Positions 43,255 to 51,452 of a DNA stretch of 64,000 nt are shown piece by piece. The position numbers were made by a program, and so were the translations under genes. The stretch spans positions 124,001 through 188,000 of the forward strand of contig JABGQA010000094.1 of assembly GCA_018644665.1 (NCBI GenBank), written 5' to 3'. The DNA comes from Candidatus Poribacteria bacterium (lineage in GTDB: Bacteria > Poribacteria > WGA-4E > GCA-2687025). The first letter of the stretch is position 1, and each line of letters starts with the position of its first letter. The notes beneath the pieces were generated by a model, which saw only the letters and a program-made list of their open reading frames with translations, was not told the origin of the DNA and made no database searches.

Positions 43255-44109
43255 CTAGACGGGCAAGCCGTTGGCGATGACCCGGACGTCCCGCTGCGGG
43301 AACGGAATCTCCACGCCATGCTCTCGGCAAGCCGCGTCTATCGCGAAGTTGAGGTCGCTGACGACGTCCAGCCGTTGTGCCGGGTCGGGAATCCACACCA
43401 ACAGGGCGAAGTCGAGCGAGGACTCGCCGAACGTCGTAAGTTGCACCGCAGGCTCGGGGTCCTGCATCGCTAGCGGGTGCGCCATCGCGGCGTCGAGCAG
43501 CAGCCTGCGCACAAGGTCGGTGTCCGAGCCATAGGCGACGCCGACCGCCACGTGCACACGCACCGACTTGTCGCGGTAGGTCCAGTTCGTCACGGTCTGC
43601 TCGATGAACTGCGAGTTTGGGATGATGAGTTCGACGTTGTCCGCCGTTCGTAGCAGCGTGGATCGGATCCCAATCGCCTCGACGCTTCCAAGGCTGTCGC
43701 CCACGGTGATGAGGTCACCGACGCGCACCGGTCTCTCGAACAGCAGTATGACTCCAGACACGAAGTTCGACGTGATGTTCTGCAGCCCGAAACCGATGCC
43801 GACACTCAGGAAGCCGAAGGTCACGGCCAGGCCTGTGAGGCGGATCTGCAGGATGTTGAGGGCCGCAACTGCCCCCACGAACAGGATGACGACCGTCGCG
43901 GACCGCAGGATGAGGAACCGTGCGTTCGGCGTCAGGTTCAGGTGGGCGCCAAGCCTGCGCTCCAAACCACGCCGCGCGAGGCGCGACAGCACGTAGGCAA
44001 CTAAGAGTGCGAGAGCCGCGAGGAGCGCGTCGGCCACACTCACATCCGCTCCGGCGAAATGGACCGACCGTGCCAAGACATACCTGACGGTTTCTGCAAA
44101 GCGGTCCAT
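43255..44109 (-). CDS. Small-conductance mechanosensitive channel (MscS family)
   Basis: Osmotic-release channel of the inner membrane, 284 aa. Three transmembrane segments are visible (VADALLAALALLVAYVLSRLA; LRSATVVILFVGAVAALNIL; LAVTFGFLSVGIGFGLQNITSNFVSG, the pore-lining TM3). The cytoplasmic beta domain follows (FERPVRVGDLITVGDSLGSVEAIG, STLLRTADNVELIIPNSQF). ATG at 44109 overlaps the upstream kinase stop by one base (TGATG); the track extension to 44376 is an artefact inside that gene. It is the last gene of a minus-strand run beginning with the sulfatase at 48908. Confidence 0.95.
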   Translation of the reverse strand: MDRFAETVRYVLARSVHFAGADVSVADALLAALALLVAYVLSRLARRGLERRLGAHLNLTPNARFLILRSATVVILFVGAVAALNILQIRLTGLAVTFGFLSVGIGFGLQNITSNFVSGVILLFERPVRVGDLITVGDSLGSVEAIGIRSTLLRTADNVELIIPNSQFIEQTVTNWTYRDKSVRVHVAVGVAYGSDTDLVRRLLLDAAMAHPLAMQDPEPAVQLTTFGESSLDFALLVWIPDPAQRLDVVSDLNFAIDAACREHGVEIPFPQRDVRVIANGLPV

Positions 44110-45296
44110 CAGCCTGCTCCGTTGTTGGCGTCCGCGCGGAACGCCGGGTAGAGGGGCATGTCTTCTGACTCCGGCCACTGACGCCGCAGCTGCTCCGCGA
44201 GCCGGCGCGCTGTGTCTCCGGTAGCCGGCATCATCCCGAATTCGTCGCACGTCTCGGCGAGGAGGTCGAATCGCATCGTGATGCGCTGGCGGACGCGCGC
44301 GATGCCCCACTCCCAGTCGTCGTCCAACGCGCGCTGCGCGAGCATCAGGCCGGATTGGCACGCCCAGAACGCGCACGCGCCCACCATCTGCTCGTGGAAT
44401 CGTGCGTCATCGTCGGCTTGCGGCCACCCGCGCGCCAGTTCCGTGCGGTACGCAGCCTCCGCCGCGCGCCACACGGGCTCCGGCATCCTGTTCACACACC
44501 AGCACGTTGGGAAGTGGATACGCGGGTACGAGCCGTCCACGGCCCACGGCGCCAGCTTGCCGCTCTCCAGGTCGAGCAGTCGCAGGTCACCATCGACCCA
44601 ATGGCAGTTGTCCGGACACGGGTCGAAGTGCACGTACGCGTGAGCATCGCCCAGCTCGTTCCATCGCGAGCGCAGGGCCCGCAGCTCTGCGTGGAAGCCA
44701 CGGGTGGGACGGAAGTCGAGGCGAGTCAGCGGGTCACGGAGCCACTTCGCTCGGGTCGACCGCATCGTGTGGACGACCTCGCCTTTGACCACCGGGCCGA
44801 GGCGTTCGCGCAGTTCGGCGTAGCGGCCGGCTTGCGCCACGGTTGACGCGTGCATACGGCCCAACGTCGCCATCAGGGCCGTGAGCGTGCGCTCGGCTAC
44901 TCCTCTGTCGTCGCCTAGCAGCGCGTGGTCCAACCGCGATCCCGCGCCCAGATCCTCCATGACCATGACCCCAGCCGCGCGGTCGCCCCCGTAGAAGCGG
45001 GGGCCAACCGGCGCATCTCCGGCGACCTCTGTCAGGAGTTCGAGCGCAGCCCATTCGCTGAGGAACGTCGACGCGGGCCCGCCGGCCCGGTTCGGGTCGT
45101 AGACCGCGCCGTCCCAGGACCGAGGCTGTTTCACGATGACCGACCCTGGGGCATCGCCCTGGCCCTTCGTCACCCGCGCGCGATGGACGTGCGTGCGCCC
45201 AGACAGCCCTTCCGTTTCGCCGACGGCCAGGCGCACGGGACGGCCCCAGGCCCTGGTGAGCACCCCCTCCGCGGCATCCATGACGGCCCGCTCCAT
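44109..45296 (-). CDS. Aminoglycoside phosphotransferase (APH)-like kinase family protein
   Basis: Small-molecule kinase fold of the APH/choline kinase type, 395 aa. The catalytic loop YVHFDPCPDNCHWVDGDLRLLDLES matches H-x-D-x4-N with the metal-binding Asp downstream. VIVKQPRSWDGAVYD and VMVMEDLGAGSRLDHAL represent the N-lobe and hinge. The substrate is unknown, and an antibiotic-resistance role should not be assumed. ATG at 45296 has GAGAGG upstream. It overlaps the MscS gene and follows the cupin gene by 113 bp. Confidence 0.84.
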   Translation of the reverse strand: MERAVMDAAEGVLTRAWGRPVRLAVGETEGLSGRTHVHRARVTKGQGDAPGSVIVKQPRSWDGAVYDPNRAGGPASTFLSEWAALELLTEVAGDAPVGPRFYGGDRAAGVMVMEDLGAGSRLDHALLGDDRGVAERTLTALMATLGRMHASTVAQAGRYAELRERLGPVVKGEVVHTMRSTRAKWLRDPLTRLDFRPTRGFHAELRALRSRWNELGDAHAYVHFDPCPDNCHWVDGDLRLLDLESGKLAPWAVDGSYPRIHFPTCWCVNRMPEPVWRAAEAAYRTELARGWPQADDDARFHEQMVGACAFWACQSGLMLAQRALDDDWEWGIARVRQRITMRFDLLAETCDEFGMMPATGDTARRLAEQLRRQWPESEDMPLYPAFRADANNGAG

Positions 45297-45409
45297 GTCG
45301 CCTCTCCGCGCCGTAGGTTTCGTGCAGCTCTGCATTGTGCTTGGATACGCAGCACCGCCGGGTCGTCATACCCGCGGCGAATCGGGCTTCCACCACGGCC
45401 GGCCGGCTG

Positions 45410-45928
45410 TCATTCTTCGACCCAGTGGTCGAGCAGCGGGCCGCCGATGCCGTGCACGGGATCCGATGTAGGCAGCGCCACAAGCGGGATGACCTCTAGG
45501 GCGTATAGGCGCTCGCCGGCGCCCGCGCGCCGCAAGTCCGGGGCCTGACCGCGCGGGTACGCTCCGACGACGCACAGGTCGCCGTGCGTTCCCACCCGTT
45601 TGTGCCCGACACCCGCAGGGATGACTACCACGTCTCCTGGGTTGGCCGTCAGCGTGACGCCGTCCTCGCCACCGAAGAGGACCGTGACGCTGCCGCTGGC
45701 CACACCCAACACCTCGTGCGCCTCGGCATGGTAGTGGTGGAACGGATACACGCCGTTGCGCCACGTGCCGCCCCAGCCGTTCGACGTGAACAGCTTCTCG
45801 AATGCCGAGGGTGGGTCCGAATCCGGCAGATCCACCGCGCCCACGTACGCGAGCAAGGGTAGGCGGCCGTTATTCGGGATCGTCCCGTCGTCGCGAAGCA
45901 TGTAGGTCGCCACTCGCGCGTCGTGCAC
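45410..45928 (-). CDS. Cupin domain protein
   Basis: A 172-aa protein with a single cupin beta-barrel. Motif 1 is seen as YPFHHYHAEAHEVLGVASG with several metal-ligand candidates (His, His, Glu), and motif 2 as NPGDVVVIPAGVGHKRVG. The GTG start at 45928 has GGGGAGG upstream, better than the track's 45988. The family includes dioxygenases, epimerases and isomerases, so no reaction is assigned. It lies between two PhyH genes and the kinase on the minus strand and is probably co-transcribed with them. Confidence 0.88.
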   Translation of the reverse strand: MHDARVATYMLRDDGTIPNNGRLPLLAYVGAVDLPDSDPPSAFEKLFTSNGWGGTWRNGVYPFHHYHAEAHEVLGVASGSVTVLFGGEDGVTLTANPGDVVVIPAGVGHKRVGTHGDLCVVGAYPRGQAPDLRRAGAGERLYALEVIPLVALPTSDPVHGIGGPLLDHWVEE

Positions 45929-45981
45929 CGAAGTGCCTCCCCTTGTCGGACAAGGCGGCCTGTCGCCTGGTCCCGGCCTTT

Positions 45982-46662
45982 CTACCACTTCCGGTTCATC
46001 GCGAGGCGCGGGTAGTCACAGACGTTCATGCTCCCCGAGTGCGAACACAGATAGTGGTAGAACACGACATCGCCCGCCCGCGGAGTCGTCTCGACGGGGT
46101 CGCCAAGGTCGAGTTGCTCGCGCATCGCGCGACCGAGGACCCACATGTACTCGTATCGCTCCGGGTCGCTGCGGGCCAACGCCATCGTTGTCCTGTGTGA
46201 CCCCGGCCACACAAGCGTCCCGCCGCCGTGCGGGGCCACGTCGTTCAGGAATGTCATGGTCGCGATGCGGAACGCGTGTGGGAAGGTCCTATGACCATGT
46301 TCCTCGATGGAATGGTCGAGATGCGGCCCGCTCGGGCGCCACTCGCCCTCGGTTGGGAAGGTGTGGATGCAATATCCAGCCTTCGGTGCCCCGTACGAAG
46401 CGATATCCGGGTCACCCTCGCCGAGTTGCGCGGCCGCCCCGAGGAAGGAGGGGGTGTAGCACGCGACGAGGTCTGCGTCCTCGAACACGGGATGTCCCGC
46501 GGGCCTTTCGTCCCAAGTACCTGGGTCGTTGCGGTCGACGCCCATGCACCGCCACGCTGCATCCTCGGCTCGCCGCACGATGTCGTCGGCGATGAGGCCG
46601 GACACCTGGACATAGCCGTGTTCCAGGTAGTGCGCCACCTGATCCTGCGATAGTGCCGGCAT
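45982..46662 (-). CDS. Phytanoyl-CoA dioxygenase (PhyH) family protein, tandem copy 2
   Basis: Predicted Fe(II)/2-oxoglutarate-dependent oxygenase, 226 aa. The metal site is intact: HxD in SGPHLDHSIEEHGHRTF, and a distal His in CSHSGSMNVCDYPRLAMNRKW. The motif GGTLVWPGSHRTTM is the family's PGSH. It is a clear paralogue of the adjacent gene at 46681-47361, aligning end to end (YGAP, GPHLDH, WPGSH, final KW). It starts 18 bp after that gene. The substrate is unknown. Confidence 0.92.
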   Translation of the reverse strand: MPALSQDQVAHYLEHGYVQVSGLIADDIVRRAEDAAWRCMGVDRNDPGTWDERPAGHPVFEDADLVACYTPSFLGAAAQLGEGDPDIASYGAPKAGYCIHTFPTEGEWRPSGPHLDHSIEEHGHRTFPHAFRIATMTFLNDVAPHGGGTLVWPGSHRTTMALARSDPERYEYMWVLGRAMREQLDLGDPVETTPRAGDVVFYHYLCSHSGSMNVCDYPRLAMNRKW

Positions 46663-46680
46663 GGCGTCGGTGCTCCCTCG

Positions 46681-47361
46681 TCACCACTTCATGTTGAAGG
46701 CGAACCGGGGCGTGGAGCCGGTGTTCCGGCTGCCAGAATGCACTGTGAAGACGTGGTAGAAGAGCACGTCGCCCCGCTTTGCGACGATCTCTACGGGGTC
46801 GCCTATGTCTGCCTTGGCCAGTTCGCCGTTTAGCTCCCACATTGTCGCATACCGCAATGGGTCGGAGTACGCTAGCGCCTCGACCTTCTTGTGCGACCCA
46901 GGCCACACGACCGTGGCGCCGCCGTGCGACTCGACGTCGTTGACGTACGTCATCGTCGCCACGCGGAACGCGAAGCGGAACGTCTTGTGACCATGGTCCT
47001 TGATCGCGTGATCGAGGTGCGGCCCGTGTGGGGCCCATTCGCCGTCCTGTGGGTACGTGTTCAGCGGGCGCAGGCGACGCGGAGCGCCGTAGGTGGACAG
47101 GTCGGGCACGCCCTCACCCAACTGTGCGGCAACGGTGAGGAACTTCGGCGTGTATAGCGCCAGCATGGCGGGGTCGTCGTCGGGCGCATACTCGCCGGGG
47201 TCAGCCCATGTGCTGGGCTCGTCGCGTTCCATGCCGAGGTTCCGCCACATGGCGGCCTCCGCGTGGGCAGCGACCTCGTCTGACATCAACCCGGACACGA
47301 GCAGGTACCCCTGCTCAATGTACCGGCGTATCTGTTCCTGGGACAGGAACGGCTCCATCGC
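46681..47361 (-). CDS. Phytanoyl-CoA dioxygenase (PhyH) family protein, tandem copy 1
   Basis: Predicted Fe(II)/2-oxoglutarate-dependent oxygenase, 226 aa. The HxD metal motif is in HGPHLDHAIKDHGHKTF, PGSH in VVWPGSHKKVEAL, and the distal His in TVHSGSRNTGSTPRFAFNMKW. ATG at 47361 has GAGGAG ten bases upstream and gives the same length as its tandem paralogue; the track start at 47427 overlaps the sulfatase gene. It follows the canonical sulfatase gene by 44 bp on the same strand. Confidence 0.92.
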   Translation of the reverse strand, partial: AMEPFLSQEQIRRYIEQGYLLVSGLMSDEVAAHAEAAMWRNLGMERDEPSTWADPGEYAPDDDPAMLALYTPKFLTVAAQLGEGVPDLSTYGAPRRLRPLNTYPQDGEWAPHGPHLDHAIKDHGHKTFRFAFRVATMTYVNDVESHGGATVVWPGSHKKVEALAYSDPLRYATMWELNGELAKADIGDPVEIVAKRGDVLFYHVFTVHSGSRNTGSTPRFAFNMKW

Positions 47362-47405
47362 GTGCGTCTCCTCTGAATCTGAGCGTCTTCCGCCGGGCTT
47401 AATCG

Positions 47406-48908
47406 CTACAGCGGCCGGCGACCCCACGGCCCGCTCGCGGGCGGGCTCCAGTCCTGTGTCGGATCGAACGGCGCGCCGATCAGCTTGCCGTCGCGGAGGA
47501 CTTCGCTTCGTCCGTATTCGTACTCGCCCAGGCGGCGTTCCAGTCGGGCGTGCGCCTCCGCGAGGACGTCCTGGTAGCCGTCGACGTCGGCAAGGTCGCG
47601 CAGCTCACCCGGGTCGGCTTCGACATCGAACAGCTGGCCAACCGCTCCGGGTTGCCAGTAGATGTACTTGTAGCGGTCCCACCGAAGCATCGCGGAGTGC
47701 CCGGGCCCGAGCCGTTCGGGGAGCAACCCGTAGGCTGCCGCGACCTCTCCTCCGTTCGGCGCCTCGCCACCGCGCATCGCGTCGAGCAGCGTGTCGCCAT
47801 CTGCGCTCGCCGGCTTGGGAACGTCCGCGAGGTCGAGAAGCGTCGGCATCAGGGACGAGACCCCGACGGGCGCCGATAGTCGGCCGACGGCGGTCGCCCC
47901 TCGCCCATCGCGCACGCGCTGCGGCAGATAGAACAGGTGCGGCACACGCGCCGACCCCTCGTAGAAGGTCGTTTTGAAGTACTGGTTGTGGTCGCCCATC
48001 ATGTCGCCGTGGTCCGACGTGAACGCGATGATCGTGTCGTCGCGGAGACCCATTCGACCGAGGGCCTGCATCAGACGGCCAACGCAGACGTCGATGTGCG
48101 TGATAAGACCGTAGTAGTAGGCGAGGGACGCGCGCATCTGCCCGTCGCCGACCGTCTGCCACATGTAGTGCGCGACGCGCCGTTGGTTCACTGGTAACTC
48201 GTCGTCGACGCCGTTCGGCATCACAGATGGCGCGGGGACGTCCTGCGGTCGATATAGCGCGTCGTACGGCCGCGGCGGGTCGTGAGGCGAGTGCGGCTTG
48301 TTGAAGCTGCACCAGCAGAAGAACGGCGCGTCCGGCCGCTCTCGGGCGTGCCGTTCGATGAAGCCCACGGATTCGCGCGCCGTCCACGACGAGATGTGAT
48401 CCGACTCGGGGATCAGCGACGCGGCGGCGTACACGTCGTTGTTACCGACGCCGTGCCCGCGCGAATAGCCGCCCCACTCGGTCTCACGCCGCAGGTAGGC
48501 CAGGTAGTCGTCGTCCATCTCGCGATCGACGCCCATCCGACCCGACTCATGGATGCGCATTTCGTGGAAGCCGTACGGCTCGCGGACAGGCGAGAAGTGT
48601 CGCTTGCCGAAGACGCCGGTGCGGTAGCCAGCGTCGGACAGCGCGTCCGGTAGGATCTCGCCGCGAGTGAGCGGGTCGCCTCGCCAACGGTTCTGTCCCA
48701 GGTTGAGCGGATGCCGACCGGTCATCCAGCACGAGCGCATCGGCACGCACACAGGCGCCTCGCTGTACGCGTTGCTGAACCAGACGCCAGTGCGGGCAAG
48801 GTCGTCGAGCACGGGTGTCCGCAGGACCGGGTTGCCGTCGACGCCGAGCGCGTCGCCGCGTTGCTGGTCGGTCGTGATAAGGAGGATGTTTGGCCGCTTC
48901 GCCGCCAC
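47406..48908 (-). CDS. Sulfatase (type I, canonical formylglycine motif)
   Basis: Arylsulfatase-family hydrolase, 500 aa. The N-terminal metal site is NILLITTDQQRGDALG. The nucleophile motif APVCVPMRSCWMTGRHP contains canonical C-x-P-x-R (Cys54), expected to be matured to formylglycine, unlike the Thr-type pair at 16684-19472. FTSDHGDMMGDHNQYFK is the second metal-binding motif. No signal peptide is seen at the N-terminus. The GTG start has GAGGGG upstream. It heads a six-gene minus-strand run (sulfatase, PhyH, PhyH, cupin, APH-like kinase, MscS). No maturation enzyme is in the window. Confidence 0.95.
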   Translation of the reverse strand: MAAKRPNILLITTDQQRGDALGVDGNPVLRTPVLDDLARTGVWFSNAYSEAPVCVPMRSCWMTGRHPLNLGQNRWRGDPLTRGEILPDALSDAGYRTGVFGKRHFSPVREPYGFHEMRIHESGRMGVDREMDDDYLAYLRRETEWGGYSRGHGVGNNDVYAAASLIPESDHISSWTARESVGFIERHARERPDAPFFCWCSFNKPHSPHDPPRPYDALYRPQDVPAPSVMPNGVDDELPVNQRRVAHYMWQTVGDGQMRASLAYYYGLITHIDVCVGRLMQALGRMGLRDDTIIAFTSDHGDMMGDHNQYFKTTFYEGSARVPHLFYLPQRVRDGRGATAVGRLSAPVGVSSLMPTLLDLADVPKPASADGDTLLDAMRGGEAPNGGEVAAAYGLLPERLGPGHSAMLRWDRYKYIYWQPGAVGQLFDVEADPGELRDLADVDGYQDVLAEAHARLERRLGEYEYGRSEVLRDGKLIGAPFDPTQDWSPPASGPWGRRPL

Positions 48909-49113
48909 AATGTCCCCTCTCTCAGGCCCGGGCCGGACGCCAACGCAGGATACGCGGCGGGACGAACCGACTGCAACTGGCCGACAGGCCCACGCAGCCG
49001 GGGCCTCGGGCGATCAACCGCATCGAGCGCGTTTGACGCTCCCGCCCGACGAGCCTATCCTTCTGCCTGCCGAGGCGCCCGCAGTCGGCGCTGGCAAGCA
49101 CCGAGGATTCGCC

Positions 49114-50172
49114 ATGAGTTACCCAGCGACGCGCAAGGTAGTCATGCTCGACGGCGCCGGCCGCATCTGGACGGCCGAGGAGGAAATGCCGGCCCCGCGC
49201 GACGGCCAACTCGTCGTCGAGGTCGTGGCCTCCATGGTCAGCCCGGGCACCGAGCTGGGCGGAGTCCGGCGACGCCGCGAAGAGGGGTCTGGCAGCGCCT
49301 CGGGGCGACCGTTTGGGTACACGAACGCGGGCGTCGTCATCGGTACAACGGGCGACTGCAGTGATTTCCACGTCGGCGACCGGGTTGGCGGCATGGGCGG
49401 CGGCTACGCTCTCCACGCCACGCACGCGTGCATCCCCCACAACCTGTGCGCGAAGATCCCAGACGGCGTTCCGTTCGAGCACGCCGCGTCGAACCACCTC
49501 GCGGCAACGGCGCTCCACGCCGTGCGGCGTGGCCGCTTCGCGCTCGGCGAGAGCATCGCCGTTGCGGGGCTCGGCCTCGTAGGGCAGCTCGCGTGTCAGA
49601 TCGCCAAGATAGCTGGCGTGTACGTCGTCGGGCTCGACCGCTTCCCCCTGCGGGTCGAGATCGCTCGCCGAGTCGGGGCCCCGGCGTCCGTGAACGTCGC
49701 CAACGACGATCCAGAGGAGACGGTCGCCCGTGTGTCACGAGGCCAAGGACTGGACGGCGCCATCATCGCGTTTGGCGGCGACGGGACGGAAGCCTTCAAG
49801 CAGTTGCGCGGGCTGCTGAAGACGACGCCGGACGGGCACAAGATGGGACGGATCGTCATAGTCGGCGGAGCGTCGATCCAGCACGGCTTCGCCGCGGGCG
49901 CCGGGAACATCGATGTAATCAGCGCCGCCCGGACAGGCCCGGGCTACCATGATGACGCGTACGAGCACGGCGCTGACTATCCGCCGGTCTTCGTGCCGTG
50001 GCCGACACGGCGGAATCTGGAACTGACGCTACGGTTCATGGCGGAAGGCAGGCTTGATGTCGGGTCGCTCATCACCGACACGGTCCACATCGATGACGCC
50101 TCCGACGCCTGCGACAAGCTGATCGAATCGCCCGGCGACGCTCTCGGCGTCGTTTTCACGATGGGCGCGTAA
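49114..50172 (+). CDS. Medium-chain dehydrogenase/reductase (zinc-less type)
   Basis: MDR-superfamily oxidoreductase, 352 aa. The N-terminal domain carries VVASMVSPGTELGGVRRR, and the Rossmann fold has VAGLGLVGQLACQIAK. As in the 7230-8252 protein, SPGTEL occupies the place of the catalytic zinc Cys, so a zinc-independent mechanism is likely. ATG at 49114 with GAGG upstream is preferred. The track start at 48667 runs antisense into the divergent sulfatase gene. The substrate is unknown. Confidence 0.88.
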   Translation: MSYPATRKVVMLDGAGRIWTAEEEMPAPRDGQLVVEVVASMVSPGTELGGVRRRREEGSGSASGRPFGYTNAGVVIGTTGDCSDFHVGDRVGGMGGGYALHATHACIPHNLCAKIPDGVPFEHAASNHLAATALHAVRRGRFALGESIAVAGLGLVGQLACQIAKIAGVYVVGLDRFPLRVEIARRVGAPASVNVANDDPEETVARVSRGQGLDGAIIAFGGDGTEAFKQLRGLLKTTPDGHKMGRIVIVGGASIQHGFAAGAGNIDVISAARTGPGYHDDAYEHGADYPPVFVPWPTRRNLELTLRFMAEGRLDVGSLITDTVHIDDASDACDKLIESPGDALGVVFTMGA

Positions 50173-50183
50173 GGGGCCCGAGC

Positions 50184-50543
50184 ATGATCGGCGGCCGTGC
50201 TCTCATCGTAGTCGGCGGCATCGGCCTCGCGGTAATCCTCGGCCTCACTGCCGCTCTCGCGATGAGCGTCCAGCAGCGCGCGGATATGGCCGAATCGCAC
50301 CGACTGGAACTGGGCGACGCGCGTCGCGCCCGCGCTGCGGGCGAAGCCAAGCTGGACGCGCTACGCGCGGAGCTGGATAGCGCGCAGGCGCAGATCGTGG
50401 CGCTCCAGAGCACGCTCGAGGAAATTCGCGCGCAACTGGCAGATCTCGATCCAGACGTCTCGTCGCGTAGCGCGCCGTCACCCATGGCTCCCCTATTCCT
50501 CAGACAGAATCCCGCGTGGCGCGGCGCCGACACGGACGAATGA
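50184..50543 (+). CDS. Small membrane-anchored coiled-coil protein
   Basis: A 119-aa protein with one N-terminal membrane segment (ALIVVGGIGLAVILGLTAALAM) and a following heptad-like coiled coil (AGEAKLDALRAELDSAQAQIVALQSTLEEIRAQLADL). The C-terminal 30 residues are polar and proline-containing. There is no recognisable family. It starts 11 bp after the MDR gene, so they may be co-transcribed. The anchored coiled coil suggests a structural or division-related role, but nothing specific supports that. Confidence 0.68.
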   Translation: MIGGRALIVVGGIGLAVILGLTAALAMSVQQRADMAESHRLELGDARRARAAGEAKLDALRAELDSAQAQIVALQSTLEEIRAQLADLDPDVSSRSAPSPMAPLFLRQNPAWRGADTDE

Positions 50544-50857
50544 CCCGTCGTCCGCTGTCTCCGCACAGCGCATGTGCCTACGGCCTCAAGGCCTGTGCGC
50601 AGGCCACCGCTCCCTATAGCTGAGAGCCCGGCCCCCGGCGAACCGGCCGCAGGCGCGCGTCCGGCCATTGGTGGCCTGCGGCGCACGCACGCCGCCATGC
50701 GTGGGCGCGCCGCAGCAAGTGGCGAGCGCCCGGCACACGCGGCCCCTGTCGCCGCAACAGCGCCTCTGACTTCGCCTCGCCTTCTTGACCGGGTATATAC
50801 GCAACGCTAACATGCAGGCGAGCAGTTCGAGGGAAGGCATTCCAGATTGGCGCTGCC
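50544..50857 (+). other. Intergenic region
   Basis: 314 bp without a convincing gene. Several GC-rich palindromic scraps are visible but no terminator with a T-run. The 3' part holds the probable promoter of the Mpg gene at 50785-50813. Confidence 0.6.
50785..50813 (+). promoter_or_regulatory. Probable promoter of 3-methyladenine DNA glycosylase gene
   Basis: TTGACC (50785-50790), exactly 17 bp, TAACAT (50808-50813). The start site would be near 50820, about 38 bases before the GTG start codon. Confidence 0.55.
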
Positions 50858-51442
50858 GTGGGCAACGTGTTGTCGCAGTCGTTCTACGCGCGATGCTCAT
50901 CTGAAGTTGCGCGCGACCTCCTGGGCGCCGAGTTGCGCCACGAGACGACCGACGGCTCAGCGGCCGGCCGGATCGTCGAGACCGAGGCCTACCTTGGAGC
51001 CGAGCCTGCGTGCCATGGCTTTCGAGGCCGTACAGAGCGCAACGCGGCGTTGTTCGGTGGGCCCGGGCGCGCCTACGTCTACCTATCGTACGGCGTCCAC
51101 TGGCTACTTAACGCAGTGTGCGGGTCCTCCGGCGACGCGTGTGGCGTACTGATCCGGGCGATCGAGCCGACGCATGGGCTGGCCCTGATGCGGCATAGGC
51201 GCGCCCGATGCGACACCCGTCAACTCGCCTCCGGGCCGGGGAAGCTGACTAAGGCGCTCGGTGTAGATGGCACGCAGAACGCGGCGGGCCTGTGTGCTGG
51301 CGCGCTGACGATATCCGCTGGGCTAACGGAGCCCGGGCCGATCACGGTCTCTCGACGCATCGGCATCTCGAAGGCGATCGACCTGCCCTTGAGGTTCCAC
51401 GTCACGGGCAGCCGGTGTGTCTCCCGACCTGCCCAAGGCTAG
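50858..51442 (+). CDS. 3-methyladenine DNA glycosylase (Mpg/AAG family)
   Basis: Base-excision repair glycosylase that removes alkylated purines, 194 aa, cytoplasmic. Family motifs are FYARCSSEVARDLLGAELRH, GRIVETEAYLGAEPACHGFRGRTERN (catalytic Glu within IVETEAY), the DNA-intercalating region YVYLSYGVHWLLNAVC and LASGPGKLTKALGVDG. The GTG at 50858 opens directly into conserved sequence. The end overlaps the alternative start of the downstream sigma54 activator. Confidence 0.95.
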   Translation: MGNVLSQSFYARCSSEVARDLLGAELRHETTDGSAAGRIVETEAYLGAEPACHGFRGRTERNAALFGGPGRAYVYLSYGVHWLLNAVCGSSGDACGVLIRAIEPTHGLALMRHRRARCDTRQLASGPGKLTKALGVDGTQNAAGLCAGALTISAGLTEPGPITVSRRIGISKAIDLPLRFHVTGSRCVSRPAQG

Positions 51443-51452
51443 GCCACCTCAG

